A DNA stretch of 64,000 nt from Caulobacter sp. SLTY (lineage in GTDB: Bacteria > Pseudomonadota > Alphaproteobacteria > Caulobacterales > Caulobacteraceae): contig NZ_JAAALA010000006.1 of NCBI RefSeq assembly GCF_009905535.1, positions 97,126 to 161,125 of the forward strand, given 5' to 3'. Below are positions 26,167 through 36,457 of the stretch, piece by piece. Under the pieces are notes generated by a model. That model searched no databases and was not told the origin of the DNA. It saw nothing but the letters and a program-made list of their open reading frames with translations. Each line of letters opens with the position of its first letter. The first letter of the stretch is position 1. Position numbers and translations under genes: made by a program.

Positions 26167-26910
26167 ATGGCCGGCCACTCAAAATTCAAGAACATCATGC
26201 ACCGCAAGGGCCGCGCCGACGCCGCCCGGTCCAAGCTGTTCTCCAAGCTCTCCCGCGAAATCACCGTGGCGGCCAAGACCGGCCTGCCCGACCCGGCGAT
26301 GAACCCGCGCCTGCGCCTGGCGGTGAACAACGCCAAGGCCGAGAGCCTACCCAAGGACGTCATTGAACGCGCCATCAAGAAGGGCCAGGGCGGCGATGCC
26401 GAGAGCTATGACGAAATCCGCTACGAAGGCTTCGGCCCCGGCGGCGTCGGGGTCATCGTCGAAGCCCTGACCGACAACAAGAACCGCGCCGCCGCCAACG
26501 TCCGCGCCATCTTCGCCAAGAACGGCGGGGCCTTGGGCGAGACCGGCTCGGTCAGCTTCAACTTCGACCGCATGGGCCAGATCACCTACCCCGCCTCCGC
26601 CGGTTCGGAAGACGCCGTCATGGAAGCCGCCATCGAGGCCGGCGCCGAAGACGTCGAGAGCGACGAGGAAAGCCACGTCATCTGGACCGCCTTCGAGGAC
26701 CTGACCGCCGTGGTCGACGCCCTGGCCGGCACACTGGGCGACCCCAAGACCACCGCCCTCACCTGGCGCCCCAAGCTGACCGTCCCCGTCGAGGGTGACG
26801 CGGTGGCCACCATCATGAAACTGATCGACACCCTCGACGAGGAAGACGACGTCCAGAACGTCTACGCCAACTTCGACATCAGCGACGAAGAGATGGCGAA
26901 GCTGGGGTAA
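26167..26910 (+). CDS. yebC: YebC/PmpR family transcriptional regulator/translation factor
   Basis: A 247-residue protein with the typical N-terminus [20 protein letters not shown] and a three-domain YebC fold. Members were long thought to be DNA-binding regulators, and more recent work links the family to ribosome function at poly-proline stretches. In many bacteria yebC precedes ruvC, and here ruvCAB lies 1.2 kb downstream with mgtC and a repeat in between. The start at 26167 (MAGHS) matches the family; the frame from 26101 adds 22 unconserved residues. Confidence 0.93.
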   Translation: MAGHSKFKNIMHRKGRADAARSKLFSKLSREITVAAKTGLPDPAMNPRLRLAVNNAKAESLPKDVIERAIKKGQGGDAESYDEIRYEGFGPGGVGVIVEALTDNKNRAAANVRAIFAKNGGALGETGSVSFNFDRMGQITYPASAGSEDAVMEAAIEAGAEDVESDEESHVIWTAFEDLTAVVDALAGTLGDPKTTALTWRPKLTVPVEGDAVATIMKLIDTLDEEDDVQNVYANFDISDEEMAKLG

Positions 26911-26970
26911 CCCCGCTTCTCGCCACGCCCCCCTACCCACCAACCGCACCCCACACCCACACCCCAAGAT

Positions 26971-27105
26971 CGTCATCCTCGGGCTCGTCCCGAGGACCCA
27001 TTTGTCCGCCGCACGAACGGCGGAGTGGGTGCGCAGCCGCACACCCATGGCAGAGGTTCGCGGGCCGACCGGCCATGGGTCCTCGCAACAAGTGCGAGGA
27101 TGACG
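26971..27105. repeat. Dispersed palindromic repeat, family B, copy 1
   Basis: A 135-bp element bounded by CGTCATCCTCGGGCTCGTCC and GCGAGGATGACG. Internal inverted segments are CGAGGACCCAT and ATGGGTCCTCG. A second copy lies at 63850-63984 in opposite orientation, sharing GTCCGCCGCACGAAC and the CCGAGGACCCAT block. It sits in the 292-bp gap between yebC and mgtC. Confidence 0.88.
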
Positions 27106-27202
27106 GAGAGTGGGGACGCCAGCCGGGGCCAACCCCTTAGATTCACGAACCTATTTCCATTCTCCGCAAACAGCGTAATCATCCGCTCCCGGAGGGTATT
27201 TC

Positions 27203-27913
27203 ATGGATTTCCTGGACGCTCGGGTGCTCAATCCCGAGTTCTATCTGCCGCTGCTGGGCGCCTTGATCGCCGGCAGCCTGATCGGCGTCGAGCGGGGCCA
27301 TCGCGGCCAGCCGGCGGGTTTCCGCACCCATGCCCTGCTCTGCCTGACCAGCGCCATGCTGATGGTCGCCGCCAACCACCAGCTGGCCTGGACCGGCGCC
27401 AACACCCCCCAGGACGTCATACGCATCGATCCCGTCCGCATGAGTCACGGCATCCTCACCGGCGTAGGCTTCCTCGGCGGCGGGGTGATCTTCCGCGAGG
27501 GCTTTACCGTCCACGGCCTGACCACGGCGGCTTCGATCTGGGTGACCTCGGCCCTGGGCATCCTCTATGGCGTCGGCTTCTGGAGCGTGGCCATCGCCGG
27601 CACCGTCCTGGCCCTGCTGATCCTCTCGGTCTTCCGCCTGCTCGACCGGCTGCTGCCCCAGCAGGCGCTGGCCGAGATCACCATCCGCTACAAGCGCGAC
27701 TCCGCGCCCGACACCGCCGAACTGCGCCGCCAGATCCTCGAACTGGGCCTCGACCCCGCTCCCTTCAGCCACCGCCTGATGAAGAAGGGCCTGCTCATCG
27801 AGCACGGCGCCACCGTCCGCGCCAACAACCGCGCCAAGATGGACAAGCTGGCCGCCATGCTCCGCGACAACCCGCAGGTCGTCGAATTCGAGATCGCCCC
27901 GCGCAATCACTGA
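27203..27913 (+). CDS. MgtC/SapB family membrane protein
   Basis: A 236-residue protein with about five N-terminal membrane segments and the hallmark GVERGHRGQPAGFRTHALL and GFLGGGVIFREG motifs. The C-terminal ACT-like soluble domain (about 155-235) completes the family architecture. MgtC proteins help survival at low Mg2+ in some bacteria, mainly by inhibiting the F1Fo ATP synthase; not all members share this. RBS GGAGGG is 7 bases before the ATG. A nested palindrome follows its stop. Confidence 0.9.
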   Translation: MDFLDARVLNPEFYLPLLGALIAGSLIGVERGHRGQPAGFRTHALLCLTSAMLMVAANHQLAWTGANTPQDVIRIDPVRMSHGILTGVGFLGGGVIFREGFTVHGLTTAASIWVTSALGILYGVGFWSVAIAGTVLALLILSVFRLLDRLLPQQALAEITIRYKRDSAPDTAELRRQILELGLDPAPFSHRLMKKGLLIEHGATVRANNRAKMDKLAAMLRDNPQVVEFEIAPRNH

Positions 27914-27918
27914 CCCCA

Positions 27919-28017
27919 GGGGACATGTTCCATTTGCGCAGCAAATGGTACGTGTCCCCTGTCTTCGAAAAAAAAGGGGACACGTACGGATTTCTTGCGA
28001 AATCCGAACATGTCCCC
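27919..28017. repeat. Nested REP-like palindrome (99 bp) with 12-bp terminal inverted repeats
   Basis: Terminal arms GGGGACATGTTC (27919-27930) and GAACATGTCCCC (28006-28017) are perfect. Each half carries its own hairpin: CCATTTGC/GCAAATGG and GGATTTC/GAAATCC. The inner GTACGTGTCCCC and GGGGACACGTAC are also mutual reverse complements around a short A-rich centre. This resembles REP/BIME units mobilised by REP-associated tyrosine (RAYT) transposases. It fills most of the mgtC-ruvC gap. Confidence 0.88.
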
Positions 28018-28078
28018 CCGCTCCCGCGCGCCCCCCATTTGCACTTTCTTCAGAATCCTCGCCAATGTAGGGAAACAT

Positions 28079-28618
28079 ATGGCGAACGCGATCCGACTCC
28101 TCGGCCTCGATCCGGGCCTGCGAAAGACCGGCTGGGGCGTCATTGACGTCGAGGGGGCCCGGCTCAGCTGGGTCGCGCACGGTGTTATCTCACCGGATGA
28201 CAAGGCGCCCTTCTCCGACCGCCTGCTCTGCCTGTTCGAGGGCATCACTGGTGTGATCGACACCTATGGTCCGCACGAGGCCGCCGTCGAGGAGACCTTC
28301 CTCAACACTAACGCCCAGTCGACGCTGAAGCTCGGCCATGCCCGCGCCGCAGCCATGATCGCCCCGGCCCGCGCCGGCCTGCTGGTGGCGGAGTACAGCG
28401 CCAAGGAGGTCAAGAAGTCGGTGGTCGGGACCGGCGGGGCCGACAAGGGCCAGGTCGCCTACATGATCGCCCGCCTGCTGCCCACCGCCGGGGGCGCCAC
28501 CGCCGACGCCGCCGATGCACTGGCCGTGGCCATCGCCCACGCCCACGCCCGCAAGGCCCGCGCCATCGGCCAGGTCACCCACCACAGCCTGCGCAAGGCC
28601 TTGGGGAAGGTCGCATGA
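28079..28618 (+). CDS. ruvC: Crossover junction endodeoxyribonuclease RuvC
   Basis: A 179-residue Holliday junction resolvase with the catalytic acids of the RNase H fold: LGLDPG (D10), AVEETF (E near 72), and the C-terminal DAADAL (near 145-148). RuvC cleaves junctions symmetrically during recombination repair. The start at 28079 is supported by AGGGAAACAT upstream; the in-frame extension reaches back into the repeat. The stop overlaps the ruvA start (ATGA). Confidence 0.95.
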   Translation: MANAIRLLGLDPGLRKTGWGVIDVEGARLSWVAHGVISPDDKAPFSDRLLCLFEGITGVIDTYGPHEAAVEETFLNTNAQSTLKLGHARAAAMIAPARAGLLVAEYSAKEVKKSVVGTGGADKGQVAYMIARLLPTAGGATADAADALAVAIAHAHARKARAIGQVTHHSLRKALGKVA

Positions 28619-29226
28619 TCGGCCGGCTGCGCGGCATCGTCGCCGAGATCGGCGAGGAAGAATGCCTGATCGACGTCGGCGGCGTCGGCTATGTCGTCCG
28701 CTGCGGCGCCAAGACGCTCGGCCGCCTGCCCCCTATCGGCGAAGAGACCGTCCTCCACACCGAAAATCCCTGGAGCGAACAGCTCGGCCCCCAGCTCTAC
28801 GGATTTCTCGCGCGCGACGAGCGCCGCGCCTTCGTCCTGCTGCGCGCCATCCAGGGCGTCGGCCCCAAGGCGGCGATGGCCGTCCTCGACGTGGCCAGTC
28901 CGGCCGAACTGGCCGGCGCCGTGGCTCGCGAGGACAAGGCCCTGATCGGCCGCGCCAACGGCGTCGGCCCCAAGCTCGCCCAACGCATTGTCACCGAACT
29001 CAAGGACAAGCCGATCAGCGACGGCCCGGCGGTGTTCGCGCCGAACGCGGCGCCGGCGCGGACGGTGCAACCGAGCGCGGCCGGAGAGGCTGTTTCGGCC
29101 TTGATGGGCCTCGGCGTCGCCGAATCCATGGCCCGCCGGGTGATCGAACAGGCCCATCTGCGGCTGGGCGAGGAGGCGGAGGTCTCCGCCCTGATCAAGG
29201 CCGGGCTGCAGGAACTGGGTAGATGA
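28615..29226 (+). CDS. ruvA: Holliday junction branch migration protein RuvA
   Basis: A 203-residue protein with the OB-fold N-terminal domain ([13 protein letters not shown]), two helix-hairpin-helix motifs ([24 protein letters not shown]), and a C-terminal RuvB-binding domain. It binds the four-way junction and loads RuvB. ATGA overlaps with both ruvC upstream and ruvB downstream place it in a tight operon. Confidence 0.96.
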   Translation: MIGRLRGIVAEIGEEECLIDVGGVGYVVRCGAKTLGRLPPIGEETVLHTENPWSEQLGPQLYGFLARDERRAFVLLRAIQGVGPKAAMAVLDVASPAELAGAVAREDKALIGRANGVGPKLAQRIVTELKDKPISDGPAVFAPNAAPARTVQPSAAGEAVSALMGLGVAESMARRVIEQAHLRLGEEAEVSALIKAGLQELGR

Positions 29227-30254
29227 CACGCATCGTCTCCCCCAACGAGGCCCCCACCGAGGCCCCCGACAAGGCCCTCCGACCGCAAACCCTGGCCGAG
29301 TTCGTCGGCCAGCAGCAGGCCAAGGCCAATCTCAAGATCTTCATCGACGCCGCCCGCAATCGCGGCGAGCCCCTCGACCACGTGCTGCTGTTCGGCCCCC
29401 CGGGCCTGGGCAAGACGACCCTGGCCCAGATCGTCGCCCGCGAGCTGGGCGTCAACTTCCGCGCCACCAGCGGTCCGGTACTGGCCAAGGCCGGCGACCT
29501 CGCCGCCATCCTCACCAACCTCGAGCCCAACGACGTCCTGTTCATCGACGAGATCCATCGCCTGAGCAGCAACGTCGAGGAGATCCTCTACCCCGCCATG
29601 GAGGACCAGGTGCTCGACCTGGTCATCGGCGAGGGCCCCTCCGCCCGTTCGATCCGCATCGATCTGGCCCCCTTCACCCTGGTCGCCGCCACCACCCGCG
29701 CGGGCCTGCTGGCCACGCCCCTGCGCGACCGGTTCGGCATCCCCATCCGCCTGGAATTCTACACCCAGGCGGAACTGAAGAAGGTCATCGAGCACGCCAG
29801 CCGCAAGATGGGTATCGCGGTCAGCGACGATGGAGCCGGCGAAATCGCCGCCCGCTCCCGAGGCACGCCCCGCGTCGCCGGCCGCCTGCTGCGCCGGGTC
29901 CGCGACTTCGCCGCCGCCGATGGCGCGGAGGTCATCGACCAGCAGCACGCCGCCCGAGCGCTGGCCCGCCTCGAGGTCGACGAACACGGCCTCGACAGCC
30001 TCGACCGCCGCTATCTCCGCGCCCTGATCGAGCACTACAACGGCGGCCCCGCCGGCGTCGAAACCCTGGCCTACGCCATCGCCGAGGCCCGCGACGCCGT
30101 CGAGGACGTCATCGAGCCCTACCTGATGCAACAGGGCTTCATCCAGCGCACTCCCCGGGGCCGCGTCGCCTGCGGCAAGGCCTACCTGCACCTCGGCCTG
30201 AAGGAACCGGTTGCCCCACCGAAAGCGCAGGGCGCCTTATTCGAGGAGGATTGA
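29223..30254 (+). CDS. ruvB: Holliday junction branch migration helicase RuvB
   Basis: A 343-residue AAA+ motor with Walker [10 protein letters not shown] (about residues 60-68), Walker B FIDEIHRL (about 107-114), and a C-terminal winged helix ([17 protein letters not shown]). It drives branch migration with RuvA, and RuvC then resolves the junction. The start overlaps the ruvA stop (29223-29226). The length is normal. Confidence 0.97.
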   Translation: MTRIVSPNEAPTEAPDKALRPQTLAEFVGQQQAKANLKIFIDAARNRGEPLDHVLLFGPPGLGKTTLAQIVARELGVNFRATSGPVLAKAGDLAAILTNLEPNDVLFIDEIHRLSSNVEEILYPAMEDQVLDLVIGEGPSARSIRIDLAPFTLVAATTRAGLLATPLRDRFGIPIRLEFYTQAELKKVIEHASRKMGIAVSDDGAGEIAARSRGTPRVAGRLLRRVRDFAAADGAEVIDQQHAARALARLEVDEHGLDSLDRRYLRALIEHYNGGPAGVETLAYAIAEARDAVEDVIEPYLMQQGFIQRTPRGRVACGKAYLHLGLKEPVAPPKAQGALFEED

Positions 30255-30328
30255 TCGAGCTGGCCCCTTCAATGGCTCATGGCGAAATCGGCTATTGAGA
30301 CGAGAGAAGTTTTGACGGCAATCCTGGC

Positions 30329-30847
30329 TTGTTTGACTTCAGTACCCACAGGTGCCTCATCGACCGTCCACTCTCCTCGGCTGACATTCGGCTCGTGTCC
30401 CCCTTTGACAAGGCGGCATGCGTTGCGCGGATACGCGCCGGCCTGGACAGCCCCTGGGCCATTTTCGGGTCCAATCCGGTCATCGGTGAGGTCGGCCATA
30501 GCCATGCGAACATGCGCCGACGCATGCATTGGCGCGGCCTCTTCCGCTGCTGCCTCGAAGTCCAACTCATCGAGGGGGAGGCAACCACCCTGATCTGCAA
30601 ACCCGGCCTGCATCCCCTCGCCGCCTTCCTTTCCATCGGCTGGGTCGGAGCCGCCATCGCCGGCCTCGGCATTGTCGGAGCGGTGGTCGTGGCCGGCGGC
30701 TGGCATGAACGCCTCTGGCCGCTGCTGGCGCTTCCGGTAGTTCTGGCGTCACTGCTCACCCTGATCCCGGCTCGTCGCAGCGTCGAGGACGACCGGGCCT
30801 TCCTGATCGAAGCGCTGACCCGTATGACGGACGCGGTTCAAAGCTGA
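30329..30847 (+). CDS. Membrane protein of unknown function between ruvB and ybgC
   Basis: Up to 172 residues with two predicted membrane segments in the C-terminal half (about residues 98-125 and 128-148). I do not recognise the family. The start is uncertain: TTG 30329 gives the longest form and GTG 30395 (VSPFDKAACV) a shorter one that keeps both membrane segments. Its place between ruvB and ybgC, on the same strand, suggests expression with the ruv-tol block but does not show a role there. ybgC starts 11 bases after its stop. Confidence 0.5.
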   Translation: MFDFSTHRCLIDRPLSSADIRLVSPFDKAACVARIRAGLDSPWAIFGSNPVIGEVGHSHANMRRRMHWRGLFRCCLEVQLIEGEATTLICKPGLHPLAAFLSIGWVGAAIAGLGIVGAVVVAGGWHERLWPLLALPVVLASLLTLIPARRSVEDDRAFLIEALTRMTDAVQS

Positions 30848-30858
30848 GACGGCCACCC

Positions 30859-31311
30859 ATGACCGACCTCCCCGCCCCCACTTCAGGCGTCTTCATCGGC
30901 CGCGAGCACTGCCTGCCGGTGCGCATCTACTACGAGGACACCGACTTCTCCGGCGTCGTCTACCACGCCAACTACCTCCGCTATTTCGAGCGCGGCCGCA
31001 GCGACTTCCTGCGTCTCGCCGGCGTCTCCCACTCCGATCTGCTGGACGGCGAGTCCCCCATCGCTTTCGTGGTCACCCGCATGGAGATCGACTTCAAACG
31101 CCCGGCCCGCATCGACGACGCCCTGGTCGTCCGCACCACATACGACCGGGTCAAGGGCCCCCGCCTGTTCGTCAGCCAGACCATCACCCGGGGCGAGGAG
31201 TTGATCGCCGCGGCCGTGGTGAACGCCGCCTGCATCCGCCTCGACGGCCGCCCTGCCAAGCCGCCCCCCGGCATGGCCGACAAGCTGCGGCCCTGGTTCC
31301 TGCCGGAATAG
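30859..31311 (+). CDS. ybgC: YbgC-type acyl-CoA thioesterase of the Tol-Pal cluster
   Basis: A 150-residue hot-dog thioesterase with the 4-hydroxybenzoyl-CoA thioesterase signature YEDTDFSGVVYHANYLRYFERGR (the catalytic Asp is in DTDFSG). YbgC hydrolyses acyl-CoA and may link phospholipid metabolism to the Tol-Pal machine. It is the usual first gene of the tol cluster, here followed by tolQ after a 154-bp gap that likely contains a promoter. Confidence 0.93.
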   Translation: MTDLPAPTSGVFIGREHCLPVRIYYEDTDFSGVVYHANYLRYFERGRSDFLRLAGVSHSDLLDGESPIAFVVTRMEIDFKRPARIDDALVVRTTYDRVKGPRLFVSQTITRGEELIAAAVVNAACIRLDGRPAKPPPGMADKLRPWFLPE

Positions 31312-31321
31312 GTCCCGTTTT

Positions 31322-31348
31322 TGCACGCCAGCCACGAGTCGGCGTGCA
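31322..31348. repeat. Inverted repeat between ybgC and tolQ
   Basis: TGCACGCC (31322-31329) and GGCGTGCA (31341-31348) form 8-bp perfect arms around an 11-base loop, just after the ybgC stop. There is no T-tract on the + strand after it, so a terminator is not supported; an attenuating or RNA-processing hairpin is possible. Confidence 0.4.
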
Positions 31349-31465
31349 TCGGCGGTCACCTCTGGTTAACCAGTAAGGCACAAGTCATTCCGACGCCTTA
31401 TTGTCACCAAAGCCGCGCAGATGATGCCGGTAAGATGACACCTATCGGGGGAGCCTGATCGCCGC

Positions 31466-32164
31466 ATGGAACCGCAAGCCGTCACGGCCGAGAGCTTTTC
31501 CTTCCTGTCCCTGTTCCTTGAGGCCGACTGGGTGATCAAGGGGGTGATGATCGGCTTGGCCATCCTGTCGCTGGTCAGCTGGGCGGTGATCATCGACAAG
31601 GCCGTCCGCTTCAGTGGCTTGAACCGCCAAGCCAATGCCTTCGAGGACAAGGTCGGCTCCGGCCGCCCGCTGGAGGAGGTCGCCCAGGAGGCTGGCAACT
31701 CCAAGCACCCCCTGCCCCGCCTGCTGAACGCCGCCCTGCGCGAATGGCGCGACACCCGCGCCAAGGGTCACATAGGCGACACCCAGACCGCCCTTCTGAT
31801 CCAGCGGATCGACCGCGTCCTCGACAGCAACATCGCCCGCGAGAGCCAGAAGGCGGAAGAGGGCCTGGGCACCCTGGCCATCGTGGCCACCGCCAGCCCC
31901 TTCATCGGCCTGTTCGGCACCGTCTGGGGCATCATGAACGCCTTCCAGAACATCGCGCTGGAACAGAACACGTCCCTGCCGGTCGTCGCCCCTGCTATCG
32001 CGGAAGCCTTGTTCGCCACGGCCATCGGCCTGATCGCCGCCATCCCGGCCTACATCGCCTACAACAAGTTTTCGACCGACGCGGGCAAGTTCGCCGGCCG
32101 GCTGGAAAGCTTCGCCGACGACCTGTCCACCGCCATACAGCGCCGCCTGGCCGAGAAGGTCTGA
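31466..32164 (+). CDS. tolQ: Tol-Pal system proton channel subunit TolQ
   Basis: A 232-residue protein with three membrane segments (about 18-40, 130-155 and 165-190), the layout of TolQ/ExbB/Mot[18 protein letters not shown] is the conserved loop entering TM2. It forms with TolR the proton channel that powers TolA. First gene of the tolQRAB-pal group. In Caulobacter Tol-Pal is essential for outer membrane integrity and constriction. Confidence 0.95.
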   Translation: MEPQAVTAESFSFLSLFLEADWVIKGVMIGLAILSLVSWAVIIDKAVRFSGLNRQANAFEDKVGSGRPLEEVAQEAGNSKHPLPRLLNAALREWRDTRAKGHIGDTQTALLIQRIDRVLDSNIARESQKAEEGLGTLAIVATASPFIGLFGTVWGIMNAFQNIALEQNTSLPVVAPAIAEALFATAIGLIAAIPAYIAYNKFSTDAGKFAGRLESFADDLSTAIQRRLAEKV

Positions 32165-32167
32165 GGC

Positions 32168-32656
<489 letters not shown>

Positions 32657-32659
32657 GAC

Positions 32660-33436
32660 CTGGCCCGCGAACGCCGCCAGATCGCGCCGGCGCTCATCGC
32701 CTCCCTGGCCATTCACGCCGGGCTGGGGGCGCTGGCCCTGTTTGCCTGGCCGCATGATCCCAAGCCCCTGGCCATCGCCGGGGTGCCGGTGACCATCGTC
32801 AGCGACGGCCCACCCGAACTCCGCAAGACCATCGAAGGTCCCGAGGAGTTGGACGCCCTGACCGAGGAGCCGATCCCGGTCCCGCCCGAACCGGTGGCCC
32901 CGCCGGCCCCGGAGCCGACGCCTCAGCCCCTGCCGCCCAAGGCCAAGCCGGCTGAAAAGCCCAAGCCGCCGACGCCAAGCCCCGCGCCCGCAAAGCGCGC
33001 CGAACTCGATTTCGACGACCTGGAAAGCCGACTGAACAAGCGCGGCGGCGGCCAGCCCAAGACCGGCGGCAAGAAGGGTCCGGAGCGCCCGCCCACCTCG
33101 CCGACGCCGCAACCCAAGGGCAACCTCGGCGGCGGGCCCCAAGGTATCGCCCTGGAGGGCCTGCAGGCCCAGGTCCAGCGTCGCTGGCGGCCTAACTGCT
33201 TCGCCGAGGGCGCGCGCGGCGTGCGGATCACCGTCGAGTTCCGCCTCTCGCCGCTCGGTCAGCTGATGGGCAACCCGCAGGTGACCAAGACCTCAGGCCC
33301 CGCCCACCTGATCCAGCCCGAAAGCGACCGGGTTATCGCGGCCATCCGCCAGGCCGTGCCCTTCCGCGACGTGCCCGACGGGCTGGCCGGCCAACGCATC
33401 TCCATGAACTTCAACGTGGTCAACGCATGCATCTGA
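32660..33436 (+). CDS. tolA: Tol-Pal system protein TolA
   Basis: About 258 residues: a cytoplasmic/membrane N-terminus ([20 protein letters not shown]), a Pro-rich, charged periplasmic stretch (about 60-165) and a C-terminal TolA domain (about 170-258) that contacts Pal and TolB. No ATG, GTG or TTG occurs between the tolR stop and the membrane segment; the first in-frame GTG (32783) would remove the anchor. CTG 32660, with AGGCGGGG about 9 bases upstream, is the likely start. This is unusual but the upstream coding is continuous and membrane-like. Confidence 0.85.
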   Translation: MARERRQIAPALIASLAIHAGLGALALFAWPHDPKPLAIAGVPVTIVSDGPPELRKTIEGPEELDALTEEPIPVPPEPVAPPAPEPTPQPLPPKAKPAEKPKPPTPSPAPAKRAELDFDDLESRLNKRGGGQPKTGGKKGPERPPTSPTPQPKGNLGGGPQGIALEGLQAQVQRRWRPNCFAEGARGVRITVEFRLSPLGQLMGNPQVTKTSGPAHLIQPESDRVIAAIRQAVPFRDVPDGLAGQRISMNFNVVNACI

Positions 33437-33497
33437 CCGCGCCGCCTCATTCCCGTCCATCGCCCTGGCCATGCTCGCCAGCCATGAGGACCCGCCG

Positions 33498-34799
33498 ATG
33501 ACTCTCCGCTCGCTGCTGATCGCCCTCTGCGCCCTGATCATGGGCGCCGCCGCCCTGCCCGGCGTCGCCGCCGCCCAGGTCGAGATCGACATCAACCAAG
33601 GCAATATCGAGCCGGTGCCCATCGCCGTGCCGGCCTTCACCGGCGGCGGGCGGGGCGCCGACATCGCCCAGGTGATCAGCGCCAACCTCGAACGCTCCGG
33701 CTTCTTCGCCCCGATCAATCCGTCCGCCTTTCCCGAGCGGGACCTGAACATCGCGGTCCAGCCGCGCTTCGACGCCTGGAAAGCCATCGACGCCCAAATC
33801 CTGGTCAACGGCCAGGTCACCGTCGAGGCCGACGGCCGCATGCGGGTCGACTTCCGCCTCTGGAACGTCGGCGATGGCTCGCCCCTGCTGGGCCTGCAGT
33901 TCACCTCCACCCCGGAAAACTGGCGCCGGGTGGCCCACAAGATCAGCGACCAGATCTACGAGCGCCTGACCGGCGAGACCGGCTATTTCGACACCCGGGT
34001 GGTGTTCATCGCCGAGAGCGGTCCGCGCGGCAAACGCGTCAAGCGCCTGTCGATCATGGACCAGGACGGGGCGAACAACAGCTACCTGACCGACGGCAGC
34101 TACATCGTCATGACCCCCCGCTTCTCGGCCGGCAGCCAGGAGATCACCTACATGGCCCTGAGGCCGACGGGGTCGTCCATCTACCTGTTCAACATCGAGA
34201 CCGGCCGCCAGGAGACTCTGGGCCGCTTCGCCGGCATGGTCTTCGCCCCGCGCTTCTCGCCGGACGGGAAGCGGGTGGTGTTCAGTGTCGAGCGCAACGG
34301 CAACAGCGACCTCTACCTGATGGACCTGCGCAGCCGGGGCCAGACGCGGCTGACGAGCGACCCGGGCATCGACACCTCCGGCAGCTTCTCGCCCAACGGC
34401 GGCCAGATCGTCTTCAACTCCGACCGGGGCGGCAGTCCGCAGCTCTATGTGATGAATTCGGATGGCTCTGGCGTGCGCCGCATCTCCCGCGGCGGCGGCC
34501 GCTACACCACGCCCGTGTGGAGCCCCAAGGGCGACTTCATCGCCTTCACCAAGCAATCGGGCGGCGTCTTTCATATCGGGGTCATGAAACCCGACGGTTC
34601 GGACGAGCGCATCCTGACCACCAGCTACCTGGACGAGGGCCCCACCTGGGCGCCGAACGGCCGGGTGCTGATGTTCTTCCGCGAGGGCCGGGGCGGCGAG
34701 CCGCGCCTTTGGAACGTGGACATCACCGGCCGCATTCTACGTCCGGCGCCCTACCAGGGTTCGGGTTCCGACCCGGCCTGGTCGCCGCTGCTGGACTAA
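33498..34799 (+). CDS. tolB: Tol-Pal system beta propeller protein TolB
   Basis: A 433-residue periplasmic protein with a signal peptide (residues 1-25, AAA-QVE). The N-terminal domain is followed by a six-bladed propeller with repeated FSPDG/FSPNG motifs ([32 protein letters not shown]). TolB binds Pal and passes TolA-driven force to the outer membrane. The start 33498 is preceded by GAGGA; an ATG-like codon at 33484 is in another frame. Confidence 0.96.
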   Translation: MTLRSLLIALCALIMGAAALPGVAAAQVEIDINQGNIEPVPIAVPAFTGGGRGADIAQVISANLERSGFFAPINPSAFPERDLNIAVQPRFDAWKAIDAQILVNGQVTVEADGRMRVDFRLWNVGDGSPLLGLQFTSTPENWRRVAHKISDQIYERLTGETGYFDTRVVFIAESGPRGKRVKRLSIMDQDGANNSYLTDGSYIVMTPRFSAGSQEITYMALRPTGSSIYLFNIETGRQETLGRFAGMVFAPRFSPDGKRVVFSVERNGNSDLYLMDLRSRGQTRLTSDPGIDTSGSFSPNGGQIVFNSDRGGSPQLYVMNSDGSGVRRISRGGGRYTTPVWSPKGDFIAFTKQSGGVFHIGVMKPDGSDERILTTSYLDEGPTWAPNGRVLMFFREGRGGEPRLWNVDITGRILRPAPYQGSGSDPAWSPLLD

Positions 34800-34951
34800 A
34801 GGGGAGATCGGCGCGTTCAACCCGCAAATGAATTGTAGTCCTCGCCGACCGAACCCACGGCATTGTGAGGATCAGAGGAGCTTTCCGTCGTACGCGTACT
34901 TTGGATCGGCGCCACTATCGGGCCGAAAAATCTAACTGAGGAGGAAGCCCG

Positions 34952-35503
34952 ATGCGCTTCAACACCCAGAGCGTCCTGAAGATGGCGCTGATCGCCACCG
35001 CCGCCGCCTCGCTGGCCGCCTGCGCCAGCAAGCCGAAGCCCAATCCCGATCCCGGCCCGCGCCCGGGTCCGTCGCAGCCCGACCGCCCCTACCAGCCGCC
35101 GCCCGGCCCCGGCCCGGTCGACAGCCGCCCGATCCCCGGCTCCAGCCAGGACTTCATCATCAACGTAGGCGATTTCGTCTACTTCGACCTCGACAGCTTC
35201 GACATCCGCGCCGACGCCATGCCGGTGCTGGACGCCCAGGCCGCGTGGCTGCGCCGGTATCCGAACGTGCGCATCCGCATCGAGGGCAATTGCGACGAAC
35301 GCGGCACCCGCGAGTACAACCTGGCCCTCGGCAGCCGCCGCGCCAACGCGGTGCGCGAATACCTGGTGCAGCGCGGCGTGGCCCCCAGCCGCATCGCCAC
35401 CCTGTCCAACGGCAAGGAACGCCCGGTCGACCCCGGCTACGGCGAAGACGCCTACCAGCGCAACCGCAACGGCCAGACGATCATCACCGACGGCGCGCGC
35501 TAA
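34952..35503 (+). CDS. pal: Peptidoglycan-associated lipoprotein Pal
   Basis: A 183-residue lipoprotein with lipobox LAAC (Cys24), a Pro-rich linker (about 27-60), and an OmpA-like peptidoglycan-binding domain (about 75-180) with FDLDS and NCDERGTREYNLALGSRRA. It tethers the outer membrane to peptidoglycan and is the target of TolA. RBS GAGGAGG precedes the start. The 152-bp gap after tolB suggests its own promoter, since Pal is made in excess. Confidence 0.96.
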   Translation: MRFNTQSVLKMALIATAAASLAACASKPKPNPDPGPRPGPSQPDRPYQPPPGPGPVDSRPIPGSSQDFIINVGDFVYFDLDSFDIRADAMPVLDAQAAWLRRYPNVRIRIEGNCDERGTREYNLALGSRRANAVREYLVQRGVAPSRIATLSNGKERPVDPGYGEDAYQRNRNGQTIITDGAR

Positions 35504-35526
35504 GCCGCCTGAGCCGCGCACGATCA

Positions 35527-35554
35527 GGGGGGCTGCTCACGCGGCCCCCTTTTT
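35527..35554 (+). terminator. Intrinsic terminator after pal
   Basis: GGGGGC (35528-35533) and GCCCCC (35544-35549) form the stem, followed by TTTTT. It lies 25 bases after the pal stop and upstream of cpoB, so cpoB is likely made by read-through or a separate promoter. Confidence 0.75.
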
Positions 35555-35605
35555 CGTAAGCTTTCCGCCGTATTGTTGACGCCTCACCAAGGTCACAGTC
35601 GCGAC

Positions 35606-36457
35606 ATGAAGACCCGTTCCGCCGCCCCCTATGCCGCCGTTGTCCTGGCCATCGTGGCCGCCTTCGCCGCCCAGGCGCAGACGCCGATGCCCGATCCGCT
35701 CGACGATCGCTCGGTCCGGCGGCTGGAGAAGATGGAGAAGGTGGTCCGCGAGCTGCGCGCCATCGTCTTCCAGGGCCGCGATACCGGAAAGCCGGTGATC
35801 GTCCAGGACGCCGAGACCCCGGCCATGCTGGCCGACCTGACCGAGCGGGTCGAGAGCCTGGAGCAGTCGCTGGTCCGCGCCAACGCCAGCAACGAAGAGC
35901 TGCGGATCGACCTGGACCGCACCAAGGAGGCCCTGGCCGCCTCCGAGGCCAACAACAAGGTGCTGAGCGACCGCCTGACAGCCCTGGAACAGCGGGTCGC
36001 CGCCATGGAAACCGCCGGCGCCCAAGCCGGCCCGGAGGAAGCCGCCGCCATCCCCGAGGAAACGGCGATCGACCCCGACGCCCTGTTCGCCCGCGGCCGC
36101 CAGCAGATGGCGGACGGGGACTACAACGGCGCCGAGGTCTCCTTCGACCGCTACGTCGACCGCTTCGGCGACACCCCCAAGGCGCCGGAAGCCCGCTACT
36201 GGCTGGGCAAGACCTTAAGCGCCCGCGGCGACAATGCCGGCGCCGCCAGCGCCTATCTCGGCGCCGTGCGCGGCTGGCCCAAGACCAGCTGGGCGCCCGA
36301 TGCCGTGGTCGAACTGTCCCGCGCCCTGGTGGCCCAGAAACTGCCGGCCGACGCCTGCGCTACCCTGGCCGAGCTTCCGCGCCGCTACCCCAACGCCTCG
36401 GCCAGCGTGAAGGCCCGCGCCCAGGCCGTCAGCCAGCAGGCCCGGTGCGCCGGCTGA
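35606..36457 (+). CDS. cpoB: Cell division coordinator CpoB (YbgF family)
   Basis: A 283-residue protein with a signal peptide (about 1-22), a coiled coil (about residues 75-135) and C-terminal TPR repeats (about 155-280, ALFARGRQQMADGDYNGAEVSF and similar). In E. coli CpoB coordinates peptidoglycan synthesis with Tol-driven outer membrane constriction. The start ATG 35606 (MKTRSA) is chosen over the upstream frame start at 35573. Its 3' end overlaps the tilS start by 13 bases. Confidence 0.92.
   Translation: MKTRSAAPYAAVVLAIVAAFAAQAQTPMPDPLDDRSVRRLEKMEKVVRELRAIVFQGRDTGKPVIVQDAETPAMLADLTERVESLEQSLVRANASNEELRIDLDRTKEALAASEANNKVLSDRLTALEQRVAAMETAGAQAGPEEAAAIPEETAIDPDALFARGRQQMADGDYNGAEVSFDRYVDRFGDTPKAPEARYWLGKTLSARGDNAGAASAYLGAVRGWPKTSWAPDAVVELSRALVAQKLPADACATLAELPRRYPNASASVKARAQAVSQQARCAG

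Noticed and set aside
27995..28078. Upstream extension of ruvC into the palindromic repeat
   Set aside because: RuvC proteins begin close to the LGLDPG motif; ATG 28079 has a good site and the extension is repeat sequence.
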